64,000 nt of DNA from Rhizobiaceae bacterium (lineage in GTDB: Bacteria; Pseudomonadota; Alphaproteobacteria; Rhizobiales; Rhizobiaceae): the NCBI GenBank assembly GCA_019635695.1, contig JAHBYZ010000012.1, forward strand, positions 1 to 64,000, read 5' to 3'. Below are positions 28,267-37,741 of the stretch, in pieces. The translations under genes and the position numbers were made by a program. The notes below the pieces were generated by a model, which was given only the letters and a program-made list of their open reading frames with translations, made no database searches and was not told the origin of the DNA. The stretch's first letter is position 1; the number at the start of each line of letters is the position of its first letter.

Positions 28267-28370
28267 GCGGCCGAAGCGGTCGAGGCGAAGCCTCAGGCGG
28301 TTCTCTCCGGTGCGGCGTTTGGCTGATCCGCGTGCTTGCCGCTGCAACGACCGGCCTGTATTCACCCGCC

Positions 28371-29402
28371 ATGTCCGACGCAGCGGCCCCCGAACCAGCC
28401 AAGCGCCCGGCGCGTTACTTTGCGCGGCCGGTGCTCGCTGTCGCGCCGATGATGGACTGGACCGACCGGCACTGTCGGTTCCTGCACCGACAGCTGACAA
28501 AGCGTGCGCTGCTCTACACCGAGATGGTGGTCGCGGATGCGGTGATCCACGGCCCGCGCAAAAGGCTGCTCGGCTTCGACGCCGTCGAGCATCCCGTCGC
28601 CCTTCAACTGGGCGGGTCGGAGCCGGCCAAGCTCGCCCTGGCCGCGCGTATCGGCGCGGATTTCGGCTATGACGAGATCAACCTCAATGTCGGTTGCCCG
28701 TCCGACCGCGTGCAGTCGGGCACATTCGGCGCCTGTCTGATGCGCACGCCTCAGCTTGTTGCGGAATGCGTGGCGGCGATGAAGGCGGCCGTCGCGATGC
28801 CCGTCACGGTAAAATGCCGGATCGGCGTCGACGAGCAGGATCCGGAGCAGGCGCTCGACGCGCTTGCGGATGCCGTTCTGGATGCGGGTGCCGACGCCTT
28901 GTGGGTGCATGCCCGCAAGGCCTGGCTGCAGGGCCTCAGCCCGAAGGAGAACCGCGAGATCCCGCCGCTCGACTACGACCGCGTCCATCGGCTCAAGCGC
29001 CGGCTGGCGGACCGTTTCGTCGGCATCAACGGCGGCATCGCGACGGCCGCCGATGCCGTCCGGCAACTGGAGTGCGTCGACGGCGTGATGCTGGGCCGCG
29101 CCGCCTACCACAATCCGGCGATCCTGGCGGAAACGGACGCGGCCATCTTCGGTGGCGCCTGCATGGTGGAGTGGCCGGCGGTGATCGAGGCCATGCAGGC
29201 CCATGCGGCGCGCCACATCGCCACCGGCGGGCGCCTCGCGCATGTTACCCGCCACATGACCGGCCTGTTCCATGGGCTGCCGGGGGCAAGGCGCTTCCGC
29301 CAGGTCCTGTCGACCGACGCGACGCGGCCGGGCGCCGGACCGGAGGTCATCGCCCGCGCCTATGCCGCCGTGGTGCAGCCGGAACTGGGCGAGGCTGCGT
29401 GA
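28371..29402 (+). CDS. dusA: tRNA-dihydrouridine synthase A
   Basis: A 343-residue FMN-dependent enzyme that reduces uridines in the tRNA D-loop (U20/U20a). It begins the TIM barrel with LAVAPMMDWTDRHCRF and has EINLNVGCPSDRVQSGTFG with the catalytic Cys. VKCRIGVDEQD, LWVHARKAWLQGLSPKENRE and GINGGIATAADA (phosphate-binding) follow, all typical of the DusA subgroup. The start at 28371 (MSDAAAPEPAKR) is preferred to the upstream in-frame ATG at 28332. Confidence 0.93.
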   Translation: MSDAAAPEPAKRPARYFARPVLAVAPMMDWTDRHCRFLHRQLTKRALLYTEMVVADAVIHGPRKRLLGFDAVEHPVALQLGGSEPAKLALAARIGADFGYDEINLNVGCPSDRVQSGTFGACLMRTPQLVAECVAAMKAAVAMPVTVKCRIGVDEQDPEQALDALADAVLDAGADALWVHARKAWLQGLSPKENREIPPLDYDRVHRLKRRLADRFVGINGGIATAADAVRQLECVDGVMLGRAAYHNPAILAETDAAIFGGACMVEWPAVIEAMQAHAARHIATGGRLAHVTRHMTGLFHGLPGARRFRQVLSTDATRPGAGPEVIARAYAAVVQPELGEAA

Positions 29403-29417
29403 GCGAGGTTGCGACGC

Positions 29418-30254
29418 ATGCCGTTGCCTGAACTCGGGGTAGGCGGGCTGCTCGTCTTCGCGCTGGCGATTGCGGCTTCCGGCGTCGTGTCCGGTCTGCT
29501 TGCGGGCTTGCTGGGCATTGGGGGCGGGGCCGTGCTGGTCCCGGTCTTCTACCAGGTGTTCGGCCTGCTCGGCGTCGACGAAGCCGTGCGCATGCACCTG
29601 TCGGTGGGCAGTTCGATCGCCATCATCGTGCCGACCTCGATCAGCTCCTTTCGCGGCCATCTGGCGCGTGGCGTCGTCGACACCGCGTTGCTGAGGACCT
29701 ACGTGCCTTCGCTCACGCTCGGCGTGGTGCTGGCCTCGCTGACCGCGGCCTCGATCTCCAGTTTCAGCCTGCGCGTCATCTTCGCGGCGATGATCTTCCT
29801 GTTCGGCCTGCGCATGCTGCTCAACCGGCAGAGCTGGCGCCTGGGCGACGATGTGCCGGGCAATCCGTGGCGCTTCGGCGCCGGAACGATTATCGGCTAT
29901 CTGTCGACGCTGATGGGCATCGGCGGCGGCATTCTCAACAACACCTTCATGACGCTGTTCGGACGGCCGATCCACCAGGCCGTCGCGACGTCGTCGGGCG
30001 TCGGCGTCATCATCTCGATACCCGGTACTTTCGGCTACATCTGGGCCGGCTGGGGTGATCCGCGCCTGCCGGTGCTGTCCACGGGCTACATCAACTGGAT
30101 CGCGGTGGCGCTGGTCATCCCGATCGCCATCTTTATGACGCCCTACGGCGTGCGGCTGGCGCACGCGCTGTCCAAGCGCCAACTCGAGGTCGGGTTCGGG
30201 CTGTTCTGCCTGTTCGTTTCGGCGCGATTCGCAATCAGCCTGGTCTGGGGCTAG
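29418..30254 (+). CDS. TauE/SafE family anion exporter
   Basis: A 278-residue inner-membrane protein with about eight helices. Two pseudo-repeat halves each have the signature GLLGIGGGAVLVPVFYQ and TLMGIGGGILNNTFM. The family moves sulfite, sulfoacetate or other small organic anions. No sulfonate genes are nearby, so the substrate is open. The ATG at 29418 (GAGG 9 bases upstream) is chosen over TTG 29409. Its last 4 bases overlap the end of the convergent protease gene. Confidence 0.87.
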   Translation: MPLPELGVGGLLVFALAIAASGVVSGLLAGLLGIGGGAVLVPVFYQVFGLLGVDEAVRMHLSVGSSIAIIVPTSISSFRGHLARGVVDTALLRTYVPSLTLGVVLASLTAASISSFSLRVIFAAMIFLFGLRMLLNRQSWRLGDDVPGNPWRFGAGTIIGYLSTLMGIGGGILNNTFMTLFGRPIHQAVATSSGVGVIISIPGTFGYIWAGWGDPRLPVLSTGYINWIAVALVIPIAIFMTPYGVRLAHALSKRQLEVGFGLFCLFVSARFAISLVWG

Positions 30255-30949
30255 TCGTAGAGCGTCAGCCTGTCGCCGCGCACGTCGAAGCCCGAAAGCG
30301 ACGACAGGAAGTTCATGCCGAGCAGGCTCGCGGCCAGCCTTCCTTCCTCGGCGACCATGACCTCCTGGCCCTGCCGCGCGATGTCGCCCACCTTCAATTC
30401 GCCGACGGTGACGCGCGCCGCCCGCGCCGTCCCGTTCGCCGTCATCACCGGCAAAGTGTAGGACAGCGACGACGGGTCGAAACCGGCGCGCCGCGCGTCG
30501 GCGCTTGTCAACACAGTCGTCGTTGCGCCGGTGTCGACGATCATCGGCGTCAGCGCGCCGTTTACTTCGGCGCGCACGAAGAAATGACCATCGCCCATGC
30601 GGTCGAGCACGACCGCGATGCGGCCTTCGGCGTCGCGATTGGAGATCGGGCTGCCGGGAATCAGACCCGCGGTGAGCCGGCTGGCGATGTCCTGCAGTTC
30701 GTAACGGTACTGGTAGCCGCCAACCAGCGCGATAGCGATGGCAGCCCAGATCGCGAAACTGCGCAGCCCATTGCCCAGCCCGATGCCTGAGCCGAGCAGG
30801 CCGCTGGAGACCAGGGCGAGGATCAGGCCCAGATAGATCAGACGCATCACATCGTCGCCGTCCGGCGCGCCGCCATTCGCACCGAAGCCGAACCATGCGA
30901 CCGCTCCGGCCGCCGTCAGTACCGCGACGAGGATGGCGAGCCCGCGCAT
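30251..30949 (-). CDS. Membrane-anchored retropepsin-like aspartic protease
   Basis: A 232-residue protein. Three hydrophobic stretches lie in the first 80 residues, then a soluble domain with the single catalytic motif MIVDTGATTTVLTSADARRAG shortened here to VDTGATTTVLT. The hydrophobic flap and the ending FLSSLSGFDVRGDRLTL are typical of the TIGR02281 clan AA family. As with retropepsins it would need to dimerise; the active domain probably faces the periplasm. The start overlaps the stop of the upstream DUF1289 gene by one base, so they are coupled. The natural substrate is unknown. Confidence 0.87.
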   Translation of the reverse strand: MRGLAILVAVLTAAGAVAWFGFGANGGAPDGDDVMRLIYLGLILALVSSGLLGSGIGLGNGLRSFAIWAAIAIALVGGYQYRYELQDIASRLTAGLIPGSPISNRDAEGRIAVVLDRMGDGHFFVRAEVNGALTPMIVDTGATTTVLTSADARRAGFDPSSLSYTLPVMTANGTARAARVTVGELKVGDIARQGQEVMVAEEGRLAASLLGMNFLSSLSGFDVRGDRLTLYD

Positions 30950-31182
30950 CAGCCCTGTTCCGCCCGTTCGCGCGCCATGCGGGTGCGGCGTGTCTCGCGG
31001 CGCGGGCGGCGCTCCACCGTTTCCAGCCGCGCCGGCAGCGCGGCCATGATGGCGCGGCGTTCCGGCGAGGTCATGCCGATCCAGCCGGCGATCTCCGCGC
31101 GCGTGCGGCCGCAGCCGAAGCAGTAGCCGGTCTTGTCGTCGATCGAGCAGACGAGGATGCAGGGGGATTCGATCGGGGTCAT
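30949..31182 (-). CDS. DUF1289 small cysteine-rich protein
   Basis: A 77-residue protein starting [16 protein letters not shown]. Four cysteines sit in C-x3-C-x6-C-x2-C spacing ([16 protein letters not shown]), then [20 protein letters not shown] and a very basic tail ([17 protein letters not shown]). This is the DUF1289 pattern. The cysteines could bind zinc or an Fe-S cluster; the function is unknown. The frame is open upstream to 31389, but that part is an artefact of the neighbouring gene's opposite frames. It is translated just ahead of the aspartic protease. Confidence 0.85.
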   Translation of the reverse strand: MTPIESPCILVCSIDDKTGYCFGCGRTRAEIAGWIGMTSPERRAIMAALPARLETVERRPRRETRRTRMARERAEQG

Positions 31183-31240
31183 CGTGGCTCCGCGCACGTC
31201 AGGAGACATGGGCCGGCGCGACGGCGAATGCAAGGCTGGC

Positions 31241-32884
31241 TCAGGCGGTCGCCGCCGCGAGCCGCGCCCGGCGCGCCGCCAGCGCGCGGTCGAGGTCGGG
31301 AGCGGCTTCGACCAGCAGCCGGCCGGCCTCCGAGCTTGGCCGCGCGAGCACCTCATCCGTCGCACCACGTTCCACGATGCGCCCCTCATGCATGACCAGC
31401 ACGTCGTCGGTGATGGCGCGTGCGACGGTCAGGTCGTGGGTGATGAAGAGGTAGGCCACGCCCAGCCGCTGGTTCAGGTCGGCGAACAGGTCCAGCACCT
31501 GCGCGCGGATCGACACGTCGAGCGCCGACACCGGCTCGTCGCAGACGATCAGCTTGGGCCGGGTGATGAGCGCGCGCGCGATCGACAGGCGCTGGCGCTG
31601 GCCGCCGGAGAACTCGTGCGGATACTTGTCCATGTCGCCGCGTGCGAGCCCGACCTCGGCCAGCGCGCGGGCGACGAGTTCCCGCCGCTCTTCAGTCGAC
31701 GGCGCGGGGTCGGCGAGGTGCAGCGGCTCGGCGACAAGACGCTCGACGCGGTGGCGCGGGTTGAAGGAGCCGTAGGGGTCCTGGAACACGACCTGCATGT
31801 CGCGGCGCGCGGGTTTCAGCGCCACTTCCGAAAGCCCGGTCAGTTCCTCGCCACGAAACCGTATCGAGCCTGCGGTCGGACGGTCGAGCGCCAGCACGAT
31901 CCGCGCCAGCGTGGACTTGCCGCAGCCTGAACGTCCGACCAGCGCGACCGACTGGCCCTCGCGGATGGAAAACGAAACGTCGTCGACCGCCCGGAAGGGC
32001 TTTTCGCGCGAGAACAGGCTCGTCCATCGGCCGGGATAGTCGCGGGTGACCCCGGTCACCTCAAGTAAGGGCGGCCGGTCGGTGCGCGGTCGCGACGCAG
32101 GCGCCTCGGCGCGCGCCGGCACATGCACCGAGGCCTGCGCGAGCTGGCGCGTATACGGGTGCTTCTGCTCGGACAATGTCGCCACCGTCTCTCCAGCCTC
32201 GGCCACCATGCCGTTGCGCATGATGGTGACGCGGTCGGCCATGTCGGCCACGACGGCGAGGTCGTGGGAGATGAGCAGCAGGCCCATCCTGTTCTCGTCG
32301 ACCAGATCGCGCAGCAGTTCGAGAATCTGCTTCTGAAGCACGACGTCGAGCGCAGTCGTCGGTTCGTCGGCGATCAGCAGCTTGGGGTTGAGCGCGCAGG
32401 CGATGGCAATGACGACGCGCTGCCGCTGGCCGCCCGAAAGCTCGTGCGGGTAGCGCGACAGCGGGAACAGATGCTGTGGCAGGCCGACCCGCTCGAGCAT
32501 TTTTCGCGCCCGGTCCTCGGCGTCGCGGCGGTTGGCGCCGGTGTGCCAGCGTATGCCTTCGGCGACCTGCTCGCCGATGGTCTTGACCGGATTGAGCGCG
32601 GTCATCGGCTCCTGGAATACCATGCCGATGTCGTCGCCGCGGAGCTGGTTCATCTGCCATTCGTTGGCGGAGAGAATGTCGAAGCCGTCGAAGCTGACGC
32701 GACCGGAGGCACGCGCCGCCTGCGGCAGCAGCTGCATGACCGTCAGCGCGGTCATGGACTTGCCGGAGCCGGATTCGCCGACCAGTCCCAGCACCTCGCC
32801 GGCGCCGATCGACAGGTCGACGTCGTTCAGGATCGGCGTGCCGCCGATCGAAAGCCGCAGGTTTTCGATCTCGAGCAGGCTCAC
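31241..32884 (-). CDS. Oligopeptide/dipeptide ABC transporter, fused double ATPase
   Basis: A 547-residue protein made of two ATPase modules in one chain (OppD-OppF or DppD-DppF fused). Module 1 has GESGSGKS near residue 37, [12 protein letters not shown] and [12 protein letters not shown]. Module 2 has [26 protein letters not shown] and [12 protein letters not shown]. It drives the two permeases upstream in the operon. The start is GTG 32884, overlapping the stop of the permease gene (GTGA). It is the last gene of the unit. Confidence 0.93.
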   Translation of the reverse strand: MSLLEIENLRLSIGGTPILNDVDLSIGAGEVLGLVGESGSGKSMTALTVMQLLPQAARASGRVSFDGFDILSANEWQMNQLRGDDIGMVFQEPMTALNPVKTIGEQVAEGIRWHTGANRRDAEDRARKMLERVGLPQHLFPLSRYPHELSGGQRQRVVIAIACALNPKLLIADEPTTALDVVLQKQILELLRDLVDENRMGLLLISHDLAVVADMADRVTIMRNGMVAEAGETVATLSEQKHPYTRQLAQASVHVPARAEAPASRPRTDRPPLLEVTGVTRDYPGRWTSLFSREKPFRAVDDVSFSIREGQSVALVGRSGCGKSTLARIVLALDRPTAGSIRFRGEELTGLSEVALKPARRDMQVVFQDPYGSFNPRHRVERLVAEPLHLADPAPSTEERRELVARALAEVGLARGDMDKYPHEFSGGQRQRLSIARALITRPKLIVCDEPVSALDVSIRAQVLDLFADLNQRLGVAYLFITHDLTVARAITDDVLVMHEGRIVERGATDEVLARPSSEAGRLLVEAAPDLDRALAARRARLAAATA

Positions 32885-33762
32885 CGCTGGCGCCTCAGGC
32901 GTGGATCGAGCACGTCGCGCAGGCCGTCGCCCAGCAGGTTGAGGCCCAGCACCGTGATGGCGATGGCCATGCCTGGGAAGAAGGCGAGGTGTGGCGCCAC
33001 GATGAGGCGGGTCTGCGCGTCGAACAGCATGCGGCCCCAGGACGGCATCGGCGGCTGGGCGCCGAGGCCGAGATAGGAGAGGCCCGATTCTGCGAGGATG
33101 CCGAGCGCGAACTGGATGGTGCCCTGCACCAGCAGCAGCGAGGCGATGTTGGGCAAGATATGCTCGACCGTGATGAGCACCTTGCCCTTGCCGGCGGCGC
33201 GTGCCGCCAGCACGTATTCGCGAGGCCACAGCGACAGCGCGCCCGCGCGGGCGACGCGCGCAAACACGGGAATGTTGAAGATGCCGATCGCGATGATGGC
33301 ATTGATGGCGCCGGGGCCGAAGATCGCGGTTATCATCACGGCCGAGAGCAGCGCCGGAAAGGCGAAGACGAGGTCGTTGAAGCGCATCAGCGCCTCGTCG
33401 ACCAGCCCGCCGCGCGCGGCGGCCCAGCAGCCCAACGGCACGCCGAGCCCGATGCCGATGCCGACCGCAACGATGGCCACTGCGATCGAGTTGCGCGAGC
33501 CGACCATAATCATGGAAAGGATGTCGCGGCCGAAATGATCGGTCCCGAACCAGTGCTGCGCCGACATGCCCTTCATGCGGTCGGCGACGACGAGGTTGGT
33601 CACGTCATAGGGCGTCCAGAAGAACGACAGCAGCGCCATGACGGCGATCGCCGCCGTGACGACGAAACCCGCCACGAAGGACGGGTTGGCGAACGCATGC
33701 CGCAGCCAGTGCCGCGGGGCGGCCGGGGGAGGGGCCGATACGCTCGCCTCCATCTCGCTCAT
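32881..33762 (-). CDS. Peptide ABC transporter permease (DppC/OppC type)
   Basis: A 293-residue permease with six helices. The DppC-type N-terminal segment has HWFGTDHFGRDILSMIMVGS, and the EAA loop coupling to the ATPase is EYVLAARAAGKGKVLITVEH. GLGAQPPMPSWGRML is the usual C-terminal signature. The ATG at 33762 overlaps the stop of the DppB-type gene (ATGA), which fixes the start. An ATG three codons later is an alternative. Confidence 0.93.
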   Translation of the reverse strand: MSEMEASVSAPPPAAPRHWLRHAFANPSFVAGFVVTAAIAVMALLSFFWTPYDVTNLVVADRMKGMSAQHWFGTDHFGRDILSMIMVGSRNSIAVAIVAVGIGIGLGVPLGCWAAARGGLVDEALMRFNDLVFAFPALLSAVMITAIFGPGAINAIIAIGIFNIPVFARVARAGALSLWPREYVLAARAAGKGKVLITVEHILPNIASLLLVQGTIQFALGILAESGLSYLGLGAQPPMPSWGRMLFDAQTRLIVAPHLAFFPGMAIAITVLGLNLLGDGLRDVLDPRLRRQR

Positions 33763-34706
33763 TGCCGCGTCCTCAATCTCGGGTCGACGACACCGTAGGC
33801 GAGGTCGACCACGAGGTTGACCACGATGACGCTTGCCACCAGCAGCATGATGAGACCTTCGACCACGATCAGGTCGCGCTGGGTGATCGCCTGGAAAAGC
33901 AGCCGGCCGAGACCGGGCAGGTAGAAGACGTTCTCGATGATCAGCGTGCCGGCGAGCAGGAATGCGAACTGCATGCCGATGATGGTCAGCACGGGGATCA
34001 TGGCGTTGCGCAGCGCATGCCTCCACAGCACCACGTTGCGCGGCATGCCCTTGGCGCGCGCGGTGCGGATATAGTCCTCGCCGAGCACCTCCAGCATGGC
34101 GCCGCGGGTGACGCGCGCCAGGATCGCGGCTTGCGGCAGGGCAAGCGCGATCGACGGCAGCAGCAGCGCCTTGACGCCGGGCCACAGGCCGGCATTCCAG
34201 CCCGGAAAGCCGCCGGATGGCACCAGCCGCAGCCAAACGGCAAAGACGTAGACCAGAAGCAGCGCGAACCAGAAATTGGGCACTGCCACGCCGAGCTGGG
34301 TGATGCTCATCACCGATACGTCGCCGAAGCGCCCCCGGCGCGCGGCCGCGAAGATGCCGACCGGAATGGCGATCGCGACCAGCAGCGCCAGCGACATCAG
34401 CGCCAACGGCAGCGACACCACCGCGCGCTCGGCGATCAGGTCGAGCACGGGCGAGGAATAGGTCACCGATCGCCCGAAGTCGCCGACGATCAGCCCGCCG
34501 ATCCAGGAGAGGTAGCGCCAGACCAGCGGGTCGTTGAGCCCCATCTGCTGGCGCAGCGCCTCGATCGCGTCGGGAGAGGCGTTCATGCCCAGCATCAGCT
34601 GAGCCGGATCGCCCGGCAATATCTCCATCACGGCGAAGACAGCCGCCGACGCAAGCAGCAAGGTCATCAGCCCGATGCCGAGGCGCTTGGCGAGGTATAC
34701 GATCAT
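33759..34706 (-). CDS. Peptide ABC transporter permease (DppB/OppB type)
   Basis: A 315-residue permease. It starts MIVYLAKRLGIGLMTLLLAS, has DPLVWRYLSWIGGLIVGDFGRS (typical OppB/DppB lumenal segment), and the EAA coupling loop EDYIRTARAKGMPRNVVLW. It pairs with the DppC-type subunit to form the pore. It is separated from the binding-protein gene by 75 bases containing a terminator-like hairpin, so it is probably expressed at a lower level than that gene. Confidence 0.93.
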   Translation of the reverse strand: MIVYLAKRLGIGLMTLLLASAAVFAVMEILPGDPAQLMLGMNASPDAIEALRQQMGLNDPLVWRYLSWIGGLIVGDFGRSVTYSSPVLDLIAERAVVSLPLALMSLALLVAIAIPVGIFAAARRGRFGDVSVMSITQLGVAVPNFWFALLLVYVFAVWLRLVPSGGFPGWNAGLWPGVKALLLPSIALALPQAAILARVTRGAMLEVLGEDYIRTARAKGMPRNVVLWRHALRNAMIPVLTIIGMQFAFLLAGTLIIENVFYLPGLGRLLFQAITQRDLIVVEGLIMLLVASVIVVNLVVDLAYGVVDPRLRTRQ

Positions 34707-34723
34707 GCCGGCGATGATGCGCG

Positions 34724-34763
34724 AAAAAGAACCGCCCCGGAAGCGGCTGCGCTGCCGGGGCGG
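34724..34763 (-). terminator. Intercistronic (attenuating) terminator after the binding-protein gene
   Basis: On the minus strand CCGCCCCGG (34763-34755) pairs perfectly with CCGGGGCGG (34740-34732) around a 14-base loop, followed by TTCTTTTT. It lies between the substrate-binding-protein gene and the permeases. Partial termination here would give the usual excess of binding protein. Confidence 0.65.
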
Positions 34764-34781
34764 ACGTTCATGGCCACCGGG

Positions 34782-36260
34782 CTACTCGGCCCAATGCACT
34801 TCGGTCAGGTCGATCGAGGGGGTGGGCGTGTTCTCCCACATGCCTTCCAGCTTGGCGTCCCACACGCCGACCTTGGGAAGCTGGAACAGGAAGCCGACGA
34901 CCGCATCCTTTGCCAGTATTTCCTGGGCCTGCTTGTAGAGCTGGTTGCGCTTGGCCGGGTCGGCCGTCACGTCGAGTTCGGCGATCACCTTGTTGAAGGC
35001 GTCGTTGTGATAGTCGAAGTAGTAGGTAGGCCGCGAGTAGATCTCGATGTCGTTCGGCTCGACATGCGAGATGATGGTGAAGTCGTAGTCCTTGTCCTTG
35101 AAGACCTGCTGCAGCCAGTCGGCCCACTCCACCGGAATGATCTCAAGGTTGATGCCGACCTGCCGCAGCTCGGACGCGATGATCTCGCCGCCCTGGCGCG
35201 CGTAGGGCGGCGGCGGCAGCTTGATCTTGGCGTCGAAACCGTTCGGATAGCCGGCTTCGGCGAGCAGCGCCTTGGCCTTCGCCGGATCGTAGGGATACAT
35301 GCCGGTCAGGTCGACATAGGCCTCATTGGCGGGCGAGAAGTGCGAGCCGATCGGAACGCCAAGGCCGTTGGAGGCGCCGTCGATGATCTCCTGGCGGTTC
35401 AAGGCGTAGTTCACCGCCTGGCGCACCTTGAGGTCGTTGAGCGGCGCCTTGCCGTTGTTCATGGAAAGGATCGTCTCGCCCTCGGTTGCGCCGATGACGA
35501 CCTTGAAGCGCGAATCGCCCTCGATCTGCGGCAGCGCGTCGCCGACCGGCGCGTTGGCGAAGGCCTGCACGTCGCCAGACAGGAGGGCAGGGATGGCCGC
35601 GGCAGCGTCCGGGATAATGCGGAATTCAGCCTTGTCCAGCGCCACCGCCTTGCCCCAGTAGTCGGGGTTCTTGACGATCGTGATGGACGAGCCCTTCGCC
35701 CAATTGTCGAACTTGAAGGGGCCGGTGCCGATCGGCTTTTCCTTGTTGCCCTCGGCGCTTTCCGGCGCGACGATCACCGCGTCACCCCAGCCCATGTTGT
35801 AGAGGAAGGCGCCCTGCGGCTGCTTGAGCGTGATGGTGACGGTCGCCGGATCCGTCGCGGCGACATCGGCGATCTGCGCGAAGAGCGGCTTCTGCGCGTT
35901 GGTCGAGCCTTCGGCGCGGGCGCGGTCGAGCGAGAACTTGACGTCTTCCGAGGTCAGGTCGGTGCCGTCGTGGAACTTCACGCCGGTGTGCAGCTTGAAG
36001 GTGTAGGTCTTGCCGTCCTCGCTGATGGTCCAACTCTCGGCCAGCGCCGGCAGTACCTCGCCGGCGCGGCCGATGCGGGTCAGGCCTTCGAAGATGTTTG
36101 CGTAGGTCACTTCGTCGATTGCCGCGGCCGCACCCGCCGTCGGGTCGAGATGCGGCGGCTCCAGCACCATGCCGACCACGAGGTCCGTGCGGGCGGCCTC
36201 AGCCGCTCCGGCGATCAGCGCCAGCGCAGTCGCCAGCACCAGTGACTTGGTGAGTTTCAT
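34782..36260 (-). CDS. Peptide ABC transporter substrate-binding protein (family 5)
   Basis: A 492-residue periplasmic protein with a Sec signal peptide ending AGAAEA at about residue 22. The mature part has the SBP_bac_5 features: VPALAESWTISEDGKTYTF, LHTGVKFHDGTDLTSEDVKF and LLSGDVQAFANAP. It would capture peptides or related ligands for the DppBC-type permeases encoded next. A neighbouring M20 hydrolase suggests a peptide or N-acyl amino acid as ligand (inference). Confidence 0.93.
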   Translation of the reverse strand: MKLTKSLVLATALALIAGAAEAARTDLVVGMVLEPPHLDPTAGAAAAIDEVTYANIFEGLTRIGRAGEVLPALAESWTISEDGKTYTFKLHTGVKFHDGTDLTSEDVKFSLDRARAEGSTNAQKPLFAQIADVAATDPATVTITLKQPQGAFLYNMGWGDAVIVAPESAEGNKEKPIGTGPFKFDNWAKGSSITIVKNPDYWGKAVALDKAEFRIIPDAAAAIPALLSGDVQAFANAPVGDALPQIEGDSRFKVVIGATEGETILSMNNGKAPLNDLKVRQAVNYALNRQEIIDGASNGLGVPIGSHFSPANEAYVDLTGMYPYDPAKAKALLAEAGYPNGFDAKIKLPPPPYARQGGEIIASELRQVGINLEIIPVEWADWLQQVFKDKDYDFTIISHVEPNDIEIYSRPTYYFDYHNDAFNKVIAELDVTADPAKRNQLYKQAQEILAKDAVVGFLFQLPKVGVWDAKLEGMWENTPTPSIDLTEVHWAE

Positions 36261-36377
36261 GTCGTTCTCCCCGACGCTTAACAGCCTGCCGGCATCAAAG
36301 CGCCAATCGGCGCGGGAGTAAATTGGGATTCGTTTCCCGCGAAGCGGCCTTGCGCGAAATGATTTGCGCGATCGCCG

Positions 36378-37652
36378 CTATTGGCGGCCGCGCAGCAGCG
36401 CGTCGAGCGCCAGCGCCATCACCTTCGCCGATTCAGCCATGTCGTCGATGCCGACCCACTCGTCCGGCTGGTGGGCGAGGTCGAGCACACCGGGGCCGTA
36501 AGCGACGCAGTCGTGCAAATGGCCGATGCGGGCGATATGCTTCTGGTCGTACGTGCCGGGCGAGCAGACATATTGCGGCTCGCGTCCGAAGACGAGGCGG
36601 ATGGCGTCGGCCAGAGCTGTGGGCACCGGCGCGTCCTGCTCGTTCATCTGCGGCAGCACCGCCATCAGGTCGCGGATTGCGTAGTCGAAGCGCGGGCGAT
36701 CGCGCTTCAGCCGCTCGAGGATGGCGATCACCTCGCCCTTCACTTCCTCGATCGGCTCCTCGATGAGGAAGCGCCGGTCGAGCACCAGGCGCGCGGAGTC
36801 GGCCACGTTGGGGGATGGCAGGCCCGGCCGGAAGTCCTCCGTCTGCCCGGCATGCAGCGAATTGAGGTTGAGCGTCGAGCGCCGTGCGCCTTCCGGCACG
36901 ACCGGCATCTTCGTCTGCTTGCGGTCGAGCGCGGGGAAGAGCTCCTGCTCGAAGGCCGACAGCACCGCGCCCATGTGGCGGATCGCAGAATCGCCGAGGA
37001 ACGGCATCGAACCGTGGGCGATACGCCCCTTGGTCTCGATCTCGGCCCACCACACGCCGCGATGGCCAAGGCAGATGCGATCCTTGTTCAAGGGCTCGGG
37101 GATGATGACGTGGTCGACGCGCGGCTTGGAGAAATAGCCGAGCTTCGCGAGATGGGCGACCCCGCCGAAGCCGCCGGACTCCTCGTCCACCGTGCCCGAT
37201 ATCTCGATGGCGCCGGGAAAGTCCGGGTAAACCGCGAGGAATGCCTCCGCCGCGATGACCGAGGCGGCCAACCCGCCCTTCATGTCGCAGGTGCCGCGGC
37301 CCCACACGCGGCCGTCGCGAACCACGCCCGCGAACGGGTCGACGGTCCAGCCGGCTCCGGCCTCGACCACGTCGATATGGGAATTGAAATGCACCGTCCT
37401 GCCGCGGGTACGTCCGTCGAAGCGGGCGACGACGTTGGTGCGCGGATAGCGGTCGCTGTCGCCCGGCGCGCCTTCGCCGCGCACGAAAACCGTTTCGAAG
37501 CCCGAGCGTCTCAGCCGCTCGCCCAGATACTCCGCGCAAGGCGTGTAGGCTTCGCCGGGCGGATTCACGGTCGGAAACCGCACGAGGTCGACGGTCAGTG
37601 CCACAAGGTCTTCGATGCGGTCTTCGACCGCGCGGGCGAGTCTCTCATTCAT
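36378..37652 (-). CDS. M20 family metallopeptidase (ArgE/DapE/ACY1 type)
   Basis: A 424-residue zinc hydrolase. Metal-binding motifs are intact: HFNSHIDVV (His, Asp), GRGTCDMKGG (bridging Asp) and GTVDEESGG (general base and ligand Glu). GRIAHGSMPF marks the dimerisation-domain His. It cleaves peptide or N-acyl bonds of small substrates in the cytoplasm. It is 117 bases upstream of the transporter operon on the same strand, which suggests it processes the imported ligand. The start at 37652 (MNERLARAVED) is chosen over 37709 by family alignment. Confidence 0.9.
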   Translation of the reverse strand: MNERLARAVEDRIEDLVALTVDLVRFPTVNPPGEAYTPCAEYLGERLRRSGFETVFVRGEGAPGDSDRYPRTNVVARFDGRTRGRTVHFNSHIDVVEAGAGWTVDPFAGVVRDGRVWGRGTCDMKGGLAASVIAAEAFLAVYPDFPGAIEISGTVDEESGGFGGVAHLAKLGYFSKPRVDHVIIPEPLNKDRICLGHRGVWWAEIETKGRIAHGSMPFLGDSAIRHMGAVLSAFEQELFPALDRKQTKMPVVPEGARRSTLNLNSLHAGQTEDFRPGLPSPNVADSARLVLDRRFLIEEPIEEVKGEVIAILERLKRDRPRFDYAIRDLMAVLPQMNEQDAPVPTALADAIRLVFGREPQYVCSPGTYDQKHIARIGHLHDCVAYGPGVLDLAHQPDEWVGIDDMAESAKVMALALDALLRGRQ

Positions 37653-37720
37653 GCTTGGAATGAGACGTTGCCGCCCGCGCATTTGCAAGCGGGCAACACG
37701 GGCGGTCAAAACTGCGTCAA

Positions 37721-37739
37721 CTCTGCCGTTGCGGCAGAG
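37721..37739. other. Small hairpin between the M20 gene and the L,D-transpeptidase gene
   Basis: CTCTGCCG-TTG-CGGCAGAG, an 8-bp perfect stem in the 156-base divergent gap, just ahead of a LexA-like box. It has no T-tract. It could also be read as an inverted-repeat operator. Confidence 0.35.
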
Positions 37740-37741
37740 CG

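Noticed and set aside
31183-31389. 69-residue N-terminal extension of the DUF1289 protein
   Set aside because: It overlaps the end of the ABC ATPase gene and is Arg/Pro-rich; DUF1289 starts at the MTPIESPC segment.
33762-36245. 827-codon open frame on the plus strand across the transporter genes
   Set aside because: It is opposite well-supported permease and binding-protein genes and has charged low-complexity composition only.
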